This document shows, in pieces, positions 37,239 to 45,224 of a stretch of DNA of 64,000 nt. The stretch's first letter is position 1; each line of letters starts with the position of its first letter. Below the pieces are notes generated by a model. That model was not told the origin of the DNA, did no database searches, and saw only the letters and a program-made list of their open reading frames with translations. This DNA is from Aquimixticola soesokkakensis (GTDB lineage Bacteria > Pseudomonadota > Alphaproteobacteria > Rhodobacterales > Rhodobacteraceae), in assembly GCF_900172375.1 (NCBI RefSeq), contig NZ_FWFS01000006.1, forward strand, positions 186,001 through 250,000. The letters are read 5' to 3'. The position numbers and the translations under genes were made by a program.

Positions 37239-37255
37239 TCTGATCCCTGCCTGTC

Positions 37256-38266
37256 TTAGCGACGCCGCCCCGTGCGCCCGCGCGCCGAAGGGCCTTTGTT
37301 GTCGGTGCCATCGCTTTCGGAAGAAAACCCGCCGAGTTTGGCGGCGATCTCGTCCAGGGTCGGCTTTTCGCCGCGCGGACGGGTTTCAAGCGCCTCGCGC
37401 ATGGCCGACAGGTGTTCGGGCGTGGTGCCGCAGCAGCCGCCGATGATCGTCGCGCCGCTGTCGCGCGCCATGCAGGCGTAATCGGCCATCAGCTCGGGCG
37501 TGCCGTCGTAGTGGATGTGGCCCTCGTGGTATTTGGGGATGCCGGCGTTGCCCTTGGCGATGATCGGGCGCGCGTGGCCCTGACCGGAAAAGCCCAGGAC
37601 CGTGCGCAGCAGGTCCGACGAGCCCACGCCGCAATTCGCGCCATAGGCCAGCGGGCCGTTGGGGATTTTCTCAACCATATTCGCCAGTTCCGCTGAGGTA
37701 ACGCCCATCATGGAGCGGCCGGCGGTGTCAAAGCTCATGGTGCCGCACCACGGCATATCGGCCAGGCGAAAGGCTTCGGCGGCAGCTTTGAATTCTTCGG
37801 GGGCCGAAATCGTTTCGACCCAAAGCACATCCGCGCCGCCTTCTTTCAGGCCCTCGGCTTGTTCGTGGAACATTTCCACGGCCAGTTCATGGGTCAAGGT
37901 GCCCATCGGAGCCATGATGTCGCCCGTCGGGCCGACCGAGCCTGCAACGATCACGGGGCGGCCCGCTTTGTCTGCCACCTCGCGGCCGATCTCCGCGCCC
38001 GCGCGGTTCAATTCGCGCACACGGTTTTGCGCGTCATGCAGTTTGAGGCGCGAGGCATTGCCGCCAAAGGTATTGGTGAGGAAAATATCCGATCCCGCAT
38101 CCACGGCCCCTTTGTAGAGGGCGGTGATCTTGGCGATTTCGTCGACGTTCCAGAACTCCGGCGCATCGCCCGACTGCAGCCCCATGTTGAACAAGGTGGT
38201 ACCTGTGGCCCCATCGGCCATCAGCCAGTCGCGGGTGGCAAGAAGTTTGGAAAGCGCGTCGGACAT
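37256..38266 (-). CDS. bmt: Homocysteine S-methyltransferase (BHMT/MetH N-terminal type)
   Basis: 336-residue zinc-dependent homocysteine methyltransferase corresponding to the first module of MetH. N-terminal WLMADGATGTTLF, LTNTFGGNASRL, VIVAGSVGPTG, ANCGVGSSDLL (first Zn Cys) and IIGGCCGTTPEHL (two Zn Cys) are present. It has no pterin, cobalamin or SAM-activation domain. The methyl donor could be a methylated corrinoid protein (encoded about 1.4 kb away) or betaine. ATG at 38266 has TGAGG upstream. C-terminal 30 residues are charged and family-variable. Confidence 0.92.
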   Translation of the reverse strand: MSDALSKLLATRDWLMADGATGTTLFNMGLQSGDAPEFWNVDEIAKITALYKGAVDAGSDIFLTNTFGGNASRLKLHDAQNRVRELNRAGAEIGREVADKAGRPVIVAGSVGPTGDIMAPMGTLTHELAVEMFHEQAEGLKEGGADVLWVETISAPEEFKAAAEAFRLADMPWCGTMSFDTAGRSMMGVTSAELANMVEKIPNGPLAYGANCGVGSSDLLRTVLGFSGQGHARPIIAKGNAGIPKYHEGHIHYDGTPELMADYACMARDSGATIIGGCCGTTPEHLSAMREALETRPRGEKPTLDEIAAKLGGFSSESDGTDNKGPSARGRTGRRR

Positions 38267-38385
38267 GTCAGCCTCATTTTCGGTTGGGCCACACGCGCGA
38301 TACGTGCGGACAAAAGGGAAGGGCCCGCAGCACGGCGATGCGGCGGGTTTTCTGTCACCTGCCACGCATCGCGCGCGGGTGCAAA

Positions 38386-38411
38386 TTCATAATCGTCATG
38401 AAGATTATGAA
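38386..38411. promoter_or_regulatory. 26-bp near-perfect palindrome upstream of bmt (candidate operator)
   Basis: TTCATAATC (38386-38394) and GATTATGAA (38403-38411) are perfect complements flanking GTCATGAA, whose centre TCATGA is itself palindromic: 24 of 26 bases fit the dyad. It lies 120 nt upstream of the bmt start. An ArsR-type (SahR) or LysR-type (MetR) methionine regulator would be natural candidates; neither consensus is confirmed here. Confidence 0.6.
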
Positions 38412-38434
38412 GAACGCTGCGACAGGCGCGCGCA

Positions 38435-38462
38435 GCGGCGTGGGTCAGGCGGCGTGGGTCAG
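38435..38462. repeat. Tandem 14-bp repeat across the stop codon of the MprF-like gene
   Basis: GCGGCGTGGGTCAG occurs twice without spacer (38435-38448, 38449-38462). The stop codon of the MprF-like gene (38459-38461) lies inside the second unit. Confidence 0.85.
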
Positions 38463-40582
38463 GCGGCTTGCGTGTCGCTGTCTTCTTGTGGCGGACTGTC
38501 GGGCGGCAGACCCCATTGCGCGATCTGGTCTTGGGGACCACGTCCGACAGGATCAAGCGGCGGAAAGCTTTGCGGGGTGGGCGCTGGCCCGGCTTTGCGC
38601 CGCGCGAAGATCGGCGCGTCGGGATGACGGGCCCGGGCCGTGACACGGCGCAAAATATCGACAGAGGCCACCGCGAGGGCCAGCGTATTTGGCGCGCAGA
38701 TATACAGCGTTTCCCAATTGGGGGCAAAGGCGGCTTTGAAGCGCTTCAGCCCTGCGGCATTGGATTTGTTGAGAAATTTCTGACGTATCCGCGCAAGGAC
38801 AGGATTGGCATCCACCCCGTCCCACGGCGTCGCGGCCAGCGAGACCCGCGGGCAACCATGGGTGCGGGCGGCGCAAATCGCATGGGTGATCAGCGCCTGC
38901 ATCGTGCCATCGGGGGCCGTATCGGCGCTGCGCATCAGATCGAGGGTCCATTCGTTCCGGGTCTCGTGAAAACTGACAAAGGCCACCAGCCGGTCCTCGA
39001 CATAGCCCAGAAACACCCGCTGACAGGCGGCGTAATCGGGGCACCACGTGCCCATCGAAAATCCGCGCTCGCCGCCGCGGGTCTTTTTCCATTCCGCCGC
39101 AACGCCGCTCATGTCGGCCAGAGGCAGGTCGCGCGGGGCCTGTGTGATGGTGAGACCGGATTTTTCGGCCTTGGCCAAAAGGCGGCGCAATTGCCGCCGC
39201 TGCGGCCCCTCGGGGCTGAAGGTCGCAGGGGCAAGCCAGGCCTCACGGGCAATCGGCACAACCTTCCAGCCGGCCTGGCGCGCCGACAGGGCCATGCGAT
39301 TGCCGACCTTGTAGAGGGCGGGCATGCGAAACCGGGTTTTGGCGGCTGTGGCCAGTGCCGTGCGGATTTCGGTGCGGCAGGCCGCCGCGTCAATCGGGTC
39401 CGACAGCATCACCAGGGTCTGGCCGACGGGGGCGGCAAGTCCGAGTGCGCGCGCGTCGCTGCCCGTCAGCAGGGAAAATTCGCGCGCGCGCAGCAGGTTC
39501 ACCTCTGCCCGTTTGGAGGCGTAAAGCTGGGCCTCGATACGGGGCGGCAGGAAGGGCGAGCGCGGGGCAGGGGCCAGATGCGGGCGGTCACAGCGCGCCG
39601 AGGCGCGCGGCCCGATCAGCGCAAGGATCGCCGCAATGCAGGCGGGCAGCGCGTAATACAGCAGGCGGAACGCAACGACCCCCGCCAAAAGCGTTTCGGT
39701 CGCCACAGTCGGCAACAGCGTCATCAGCGTGACTTCGAAGGGGCCGATCCCCCCCGGCGTATTGCCCAAAAGCCCAGCACCCAGAGCAAAAACATAGGTG
39801 GTCACAAGGTGCACAATGCCGATCGACAGCGCAGGCGGCATCAGGATGTAGAGCGTCAGACCTGCAAAAATCGTGTCCACCGCCGCCAGACCGATCACCG
39901 CCATCAGGGCGCGCACCGAGGGCAGGGGCAGGCGGGCCAGCGCCGCCGGTGGCCAGATCGAGATCGCCACCATCGCGCCAAACAGCGTGAGCGCGGCAAA
40001 GGCCAGGCTTTTGGCCCAGACCAGCTCAACATGCGAGATCAGCGCCAAAGCGCCCGCCACCACGGCCCAGCCTGCGATGAAACTCAACGCGACAGCGGCG
40101 GAAAAGCGGATGGATTGCCAGAACCCCCATTCGCGCAACATGCGCCAGCGCATCACCGCGCCGGTGACCGCCCCGAACCCCAGCGCTTGCGACAGGGCAA
40201 TGGCGACAAAGCCCGATTTATGGGCCGCGCGCATCGAAATACCCGTGCCCAGCTGGCGGTGCATCACCGCATCATAGCGACTGGCCGCGGCAAGGCTGAT
40301 CGCCGCCGTCACCGCAGCCAGAGCCCATTGGCGGGCGCTGACCGTGGCCATCGCGGCGCGCACCTTGGCGAGATCGACATGGGCAAGGCGGTCGGCCAGC
40401 AACAGCGCCACGCCCAGAGCAAGGATCAACGGCAAGGCCTGTCGCAAGGCAATGCCGCGTGCCGCCTTGATCCAGAGGCGCGACGGCGCAGCTTTGGACG
40501 CAATGTTCGGGGCGTGCGCGGCCTCAGGCGCCGCGGCCGTGTCAGCGCGCGCGCTGGCGCGGTGTTGTCCGGTGCTGTCCAT
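38459..40582 (-). CDS. MprF-like phosphatidylglycerol-modifying membrane protein
   Basis: 707-residue two-part protein: an N-terminal integral membrane flippase region of about eight TM helices (residues 45-345, with GLLGNTPGGIGPFEVTLM typical of LPG flippase/UPF0104) and a cytoplasmic DUF2156 acyl-/aminoacyl-transferase (GNAT-like) domain (about 370-660, with QTLVMLSDPI, WKKTRGGERGFSMGTW and VAFVSFHETRNEWTLDLMR). Such proteins aminoacylate and flip phosphatidylglycerol, reducing surface charge; amino-acid specificity is not readable. The tail after 670 is Pro-rich and dispensable-looking. Its promoter lies in an AT-rich stretch near 40690-40720. Confidence 0.85.
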   Translation of the reverse strand: MDSTGQHRASARADTAAAPEAAHAPNIASKAAPSRLWIKAARGIALRQALPLILALGVALLLADRLAHVDLAKVRAAMATVSARQWALAAVTAAISLAAASRYDAVMHRQLGTGISMRAAHKSGFVAIALSQALGFGAVTGAVMRWRMLREWGFWQSIRFSAAVALSFIAGWAVVAGALALISHVELVWAKSLAFAALTLFGAMVAISIWPPAALARLPLPSVRALMAVIGLAAVDTIFAGLTLYILMPPALSIGIVHLVTTYVFALGAGLLGNTPGGIGPFEVTLMTLLPTVATETLLAGVVAFRLLYYALPACIAAILALIGPRASARCDRPHLAPAPRSPFLPPRIEAQLYASKRAEVNLLRAREFSLLTGSDARALGLAAPVGQTLVMLSDPIDAAACRTEIRTALATAAKTRFRMPALYKVGNRMALSARQAGWKVVPIAREAWLAPATFSPEGPQRRQLRRLLAKAEKSGLTITQAPRDLPLADMSGVAAEWKKTRGGERGFSMGTWCPDYAACQRVFLGYVEDRLVAFVSFHETRNEWTLDLMRSADTAPDGTMQALITHAICAARTHGCPRVSLAATPWDGVDANPVLARIRQKFLNKSNAAGLKRFKAAFAPNWETLYICAPNTLALAVASVDILRRVTARARHPDAPIFARRKAGPAPTPQSFPPLDPVGRGPQDQIAQWGLPPDSPPQEDSDTQAA

Positions 40583-40746
40583 GCAAAAATCCCTCGCCCG
40601 TTCCCCTCGGTTGAGAGGGGATTTTAGGCGCGGCGGCGCGAAAAATTCCTTAACGCAGGGCGGCAGGGCGGCGCGAAAATTGCGTGAGTTTTAAGTAAAA
40701 TCAAACTTTTGCACGCGCATTTTGCGGTCTTTTGCAAGGCGCGCGC

Positions 40747-40777
40747 AAAAAAGGCGCTTTGGGTCCAAAGCGCCTTT
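40747..40777 (-). terminator. Terminator of the zeta subunit gene
   Basis: GGCGCTTTGG (40753-40762) and CCAAAGCGCC (40765-40774) pair with a 2-nt centre; A-run on the left acts as U-tract for the minus strand, 22 nt after the stop. Confidence 0.85.
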
Positions 40778-40798
40778 CGTGTCGCGGTGGCGCGGGCT

Positions 40799-41113
40799 TT
40801 AGGCCTCGTCGATCAGCTCGGCTTTGGCTTGCACTGCGCTTTGGGCCATTTTCGCACGGATCGTGGCCTCGTCGGCCTTGTCGCCCAGATCGGCGGCGAG
40901 TTTGCGGTAGACATCTTCCGATCCCGCTTCTTCAAAGTCGGATTTGATCACCTCGCGCGCATAGGCCTGAGCCTCGTCGCCGGTTTTGCCCAAAAGCCCT
41001 GCCGCCCAAAGGCCCGCGATCTTGTTGGCGCGGGCTTCGGCCTTGAACTGCATTTCAGCGTCATGGGCGAATTTGTTTTCAAAAGCATTGGCGCGGTCGT
41101 CGAAGGTGGACAT
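40799..41113 (-). CDS. F1-ATPase inhibitor zeta subunit (DUF1476)
   Basis: 104-residue DUF1476 protein, the family of the zeta subunit that blocks ATP hydrolysis by F1FO-ATP synthase in Paracoccus denitrificans and related alphaproteobacteria. The N-terminal inhibitory region TFDDRANAFENKFAHDAE (residues 3-20) and KAEARANKIAGLWAAGLLG are strongly conserved; the rest is a four-helix bundle with EDVYRKLAADLGDKADEATI. ATG at 41113 has GAGGAG upstream; the extension to 41158 has no support. Often annotated only as hypothetical. No atp genes in the window. Confidence 0.9.
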   Translation of the reverse strand: MSTFDDRANAFENKFAHDAEMQFKAEARANKIAGLWAAGLLGKTGDEAQAYAREVIKSDFEEAGSEDVYRKLAADLGDKADEATIRAKMAQSAVQAKAELIDEA

Positions 41114-41194
41114 GGTGAGGCTCCTCATTTTTGCGTTGTCTTCAATATGGTAGCGCAATTGGCCAAGGACAAGTCCGCACCGCGCCGCTGACTT

Positions 41195-41216
41195 GCCGGT
41201 GGATGGCCGGTGGATG
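41195..41216. repeat. Tandem 11-bp repeat upstream of purC
   Basis: GCCGGTGGATG occurs twice in tandem, with a partial third copy, within the 305-nt stretch between the zeta gene and purC. I see no gene or clear promoter in that stretch. Confidence 0.7.
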
Positions 41217-41418
41217 GGCAGTGGAGGGCGATGACAGCGCCGTGTTTATGCCTCTCGCGTTGCGCAAAGCCCGACAGCCGCCCACGCCCACTTGCGAGGG
41301 CCGCACGCTTGGCATATAGGACGCAGGTAATGGGTCGCGCGCGCGGCCCTTTTCCCATTCCCACCGTATCCCCAAGGATACGTGCAAGAAGCCCGCGGGG
41401 CTGGATACCGGAGACCAC

Positions 41419-42180
41419 ATGGCACGGCGCAATAAAATTTACGAAGGCAAGGCCAAAATTCTGTACGAAGGTCCCGAGCCGGGCACCTATGTGCAGTATT
41501 TCAAGGACGACGCGACCGCTTTCAATGCCGAAAAGAAGGCAACGATTGAAGGAAAAGGCGTGCTGAACAACCGCCTGTCCGAGTTCTTTATGACCGGCCT
41601 GACCAATGTCGGCGTGCCCAACCACTTTATCAAACGGCTCAACATGCGCGAGCAGCTGATCCGTCAGGTGGAAATCATCCCCCTCGAAGTGATCGTGCGC
41701 AACTTCGCGGCAGGCTCCATGGCCAAACGGCTGGGCATGGAAGAGGGCACGCAATTGCCCCGCCCGATTATCGAGTTCTCCTACAAGGACGACAAGCTCG
41801 GCGATCCGCTGGTGCCCGAGGAATATATCATCGCCTTTGGCTGGGCGACCCAGCAGGACATGGACGACATCGTGGCGCTGGCGCTGCGGGTCAATGATTT
41901 CCTCGCCGGTGTCATGTATGGCGTCGGCATCAAGCTGGTCGATTTCAAAATCGAAATCGGCCGTGTGTGGGACAATGATTACATGCGTCTGATCGTGGCC
42001 GATGAAATCAGCCCCGACAGCTGTCGCCTGTGGGACATCGAAACCGGCCAGAAGCTGGACAAGGATGTGTTCCGCCGCGATCTGGGCAATCTGGCCGATG
42101 CCTACACCGAGGTGGCGCGCCGCCTTGGCGTGTTGCCCACCAATGTGACCCATGCGACGAAACCGACGCTGATCAACTGA
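41419..42180 (+). CDS. purC: Phosphoribosylaminoimidazole-succinocarboxamide synthase
   Basis: 253-residue SAICAR synthetase, adding aspartate to CAIR with ATP in purine synthesis. [31 protein letters not shown] (cited in parts: [20 protein letters not shown]) is the SAICAR N-terminal signature, and [25 protein letters not shown] and [10 protein letters not shown] follow. A weak leader with no good Shine-Dalgarno precedes the ATG. purS follows 53 nt downstream. Confidence 0.96.
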   Translation: MARRNKIYEGKAKILYEGPEPGTYVQYFKDDATAFNAEKKATIEGKGVLNNRLSEFFMTGLTNVGVPNHFIKRLNMREQLIRQVEIIPLEVIVRNFAAGSMAKRLGMEEGTQLPRPIIEFSYKDDKLGDPLVPEEYIIAFGWATQQDMDDIVALALRVNDFLAGVMYGVGIKLVDFKIEIGRVWDNDYMRLIVADEISPDSCRLWDIETGQKLDKDVFRRDLGNLADAYTEVARRLGVLPTNVTHATKPTLIN

Positions 42181-42232
42181 GTGCCCCTGTTGGTGCCCAA
42201 GCTATAAAAGACGAAAAAGGAAGTCTGCGACC

Positions 42233-42460
42233 ATGAAAGCCCGTGTATTTGTCATGCTCAAGAATGGCGTTCTCGACCCCCAAGGCGAAGCCGTGCGCCA
42301 TGCGCTTGGCGCGCTTGGTTTTGATGGTGTGCAAGGCGTGCGTCAGGGCAAGGTGATCGAGCTGGATCTGGCTGAAGGCACCTCTGAAGAGACCGTCAAG
42401 GAGATGTGCGAAAAGCTGCTCGCCAATACGGTGATCGAAAGCTATCGCATCGAGCTTTGA
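42233..42460 (+). CDS. purS: FGAM synthase small subunit PurS
   Basis: 75-residue PurS, which with PurL and PurQ forms formylglycinamidine synthase. KARVFVMLKNGVLDPQGEAV and GVQGVRQGKVIELDL are the family core. Length (about 80) is normal. GGAAG upstream. It is followed by a terminator and then a kinase gene on the other strand, so purQ is transcribed separately. Confidence 0.95.
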   Translation: MKARVFVMLKNGVLDPQGEAVRHALGALGFDGVQGVRQGKVIELDLAEGTSEETVKEMCEKLLANTVIESYRIEL

Positions 42461-42488
42461 GGGCGCGACTTGTGATCTGAACTGAAAG

Positions 42489-42515
42489 AAGGCCGTCCCT
42501 TGGGGCGGCCTTTTT
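42489..42515. terminator. Terminator shared by purS and the kinase gene
   Basis: AAGGCCGTCCC and GGGGCGGCCTT pair with one G-U around TT; a T-run follows at 42511-42515. It lies 29 nt after the purS stop and 50 nt after the convergent kinase stop. Confidence 0.8.
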
Positions 42516-42565
42516 CATGTCAACGTAAGGGCTTGAGGCGGATAGCGCCGCAGGGGGCGGCAGGT

Positions 42566-43666
42566 TTACCGCCGTGGAATGCGCAGGCGCACGCCATAGC
42601 CCTGATCGAGGTCAAGCACCTGCATCTCGCCCGCAAGCTGTGATACCGAGGCTTCGATGACCTGAAACCCCAGCCCGTGATGTTCGACATGTTCGGGCAT
42701 GCCGATGCCGTCATCGCGCAGGGTCACGACCAGCGTGCCATCGTCCTCAAGGTCGCCCGTGAGGGAAATCTTGCCGGGTTTTTGGGGGTCGGGAAAGGCG
42801 TGCTTGCTGCTGTTGGCGACGAATTCGTTCAAGACCACCCCAAGCGCCGAGGCTTCTTGCGACGTCACATCCACGGGGGTGAATTTTGCGACGACTTTCA
42901 CGTGTTCGGGGCAGGTGTGTTGCAGGATGCGCGCCACTTTCGCCCCGAAATCCGCGAGGTCCACGGTGTTTACCGCGCTTGACTGATACAGCTGCTGGTG
43001 CAGGGCGGCGACCATTTCGATGCGGCTTTGAACCTTTTGCAACGCGGCGCGGGTCTCGGGCTGTTTGGCCGAGCGCGCCTGGATGCGGGTCAGGGCGGAA
43101 ATGGATTGAAGCGAATTTTTCACGCGGTGATCGACTTCCTGGCGCAGGGTTTCTGCCAGATGCAGGCTTTTGCGCAGCTCGATGGCGTTCTGGACCTGTT
43201 TGGCCATCACATAGAGCGTGTGGCGCTGCAATTGCGTCAGTTTTCCGGGCTTGTCGTCCAGAACGCAGACCGCCCCCATCAACTTTCCGTCGGGCGAATA
43301 CATCGGCACGCCTGCGTAAAAGCGCATTTTCCATTCGGTAACGGGCGACAGATGGGCGGTGCGCATGTCGAGCGCGAGATCCTCGATTTCGACCAGATCG
43401 GGACCGTTGAACACATGGGCGCAGACGGATTCGCTGAGCGGATTGCTGGTTTGATCCATGCCGCAGGTCGCTTTGAACCATTGGGTGTCATCGGCGATAA
43501 AGCTGACAAATGAGGTCGGGCGTTCGCAAATTTCGCTCAGGAGCGATGCGATCATGTCAAATTCGTCCAGCGGCTTACCGTCGATCAGGCCCAGCCCGTC
43601 GAATTCGGAACGTTCTGCTACCGGCGGTAGCGGCGAAGGGTCTGGCGTCACGATGATCGTATTCAT
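42566..43666 (-). CDS. GAF-domain sensor histidine kinase (HisKA_2/HWE type)
   Basis: 366-residue cytoplasmic kinase: a GAF domain (residues about 20-160; CERPTSFVSFIADDTQWFKA, SVCAHVFNG, FYAGVPMYSPDG, MGAVCVLDD), then HisKA_2 dimerisation (EVDHRVKNSLQSISAL, phospho-His in DHRVKN) and an HATPase domain (NEFVANSSKHAF, DDGIGMPEH, GLGFQVIE). No response regulator adjacent, so it may act on a distant partner or an anti-sigma NepR/PhyR-type circuit. The start is chosen at MNTIIVTPDPSPLPP; a longer open frame continues to 44215 but looks non-coding. It separates purS from purQ. Confidence 0.88.
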   Translation of the reverse strand: MNTIIVTPDPSPLPPVAERSEFDGLGLIDGKPLDEFDMIASLLSEICERPTSFVSFIADDTQWFKATCGMDQTSNPLSESVCAHVFNGPDLVEIEDLALDMRTAHLSPVTEWKMRFYAGVPMYSPDGKLMGAVCVLDDKPGKLTQLQRHTLYVMAKQVQNAIELRKSLHLAETLRQEVDHRVKNSLQSISALTRIQARSAKQPETRAALQKVQSRIEMVAALHQQLYQSSAVNTVDLADFGAKVARILQHTCPEHVKVVAKFTPVDVTSQEASALGVVLNEFVANSSKHAFPDPQKPGKISLTGDLEDDGTLVVTLRDDGIGMPEHVEHHGLGFQVIEASVSQLAGEMQVLDLDQGYGVRLRIPRR

Positions 43667-44074
43667 TCTCAATAGCGTCCCTGAACAAAGAGGGAGGGAA
43701 TAGTTTTGTTGCGGCCTTATTGGTCGGGGCGCAACATTCGAACCAGTAACTGTCCAAGAGCAAGGTTTTCCACGCCAGGAACGACTGTAGCAGGTGCAAT
43801 CAGGGCGGGTTGTCCTACGCCTCAGAGCAAAGCTGGACGTGCAAAATTTAGGGGCACTGCGACGAACTGTCCATCCCAAACCGTGGATTTGCAGCGCCCG
43901 ATTGCGCAGAGCGCTTGTGCAAAAGCGCAGCGCTATGTCCTGTGACATGCCGCGAAACCAGCCTCCTATGGGTTGAAGGAGTGTCAAAAAGCATCGCGGC
44001 CAAGGTAGATTGGGGCTTTGAGCTAGGGCTTTGGCTGCGCCGCTGCCGCTCTGGGGCAGGGCCGGAGCGTGACT

Positions 44075-44102
44075 TTGAAAATAGTATGTAAAAAGACATA
44101 TT
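44075..44102 (+). promoter_or_regulatory. Candidate promoter for purQ
   Basis: TTGAAA (44075-44080) and CATATT (44097-44102) are separated by 16 nt in a locally AT-rich segment in an otherwise GC-rich region. It would give a leader of over 300 nt before purQ. Confidence 0.35.
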
Positions 44103-44179
44103 AAAAAAATTACCATTTTGATGAAAATTGTCACGTTGCGTCGGCGGGAGGGCGCCGCAGTGCATCGGGGCGCGCCGAG

Positions 44180-44219
44180 TTGCAGTGGGTTGCACTGGGT
44201 TGCAGTGGGTTGCACTGGG
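44180..44219. repeat. Tandem repeat, 10 bp x 4 (20 bp x 2)
   Basis: TTGCAGTGGG and TTGCACTGGG alternate twice, giving two perfect copies of a 20-mer. It lies in the leader of purQ, downstream of an AT-rich stretch (about 44080-44130). The whole 760 nt from 43667 to 44430 otherwise holds no convincing gene. Confidence 0.9.
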
Positions 44220-44430
44220 GCGCGGCGGGAATGTCGCGCGAATGTGGCGGGGTCGTGCGCCGCCCTTGTCGTTGCCTTGGTCGAGGGCGGCGTGCCCGTG
44301 TTCCATCTTGAAACGATCTGCGCGGTGCTTTATGCCGCACAGCCAAGAGGGCTGTGTCGTATCGGCCCGTTCCCTTTCCCTTGGCGTGGCCGTCTGGCGG
44401 ACCATGCGCCCTGCATCTTGGAGACTCCCC

Positions 44431-45099
<669 letters not shown>

Positions 45100-45224
45100 C
45101 AGGCCGCTTTGACCAGTGGTGCGATGACAGCGCTGCGCGGGAAATGAGCGCGCTTTTGCCGAGTGCCGGTTGCGCCCTGCGCGCAGCCCTTGAGCCGCCT
45201 ATGCCCGCGCAGTAGATTGCGCGC

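Noticed and set aside
38267-38458. SAM, SAH or cobalamin riboswitch upstream of the homocysteine methyltransferase
   Set aside because: I looked for the conserved cores of SAM-II, SAH and cobalamin riboswitches on the minus strand and found none; the palindrome suggests protein control instead.
38468-40627. Over 700-codon frame antisense to the MprF-like gene
   Set aside because: Arg/Gln/Gly-rich shadow of a real gene; no family features.
43667-44215. N-terminal extension of the GAF kinase
   Set aside because: The frame is open but Arg/Cys/Pro-rich with no domain; the GAF domain begins just after the chosen ATG.
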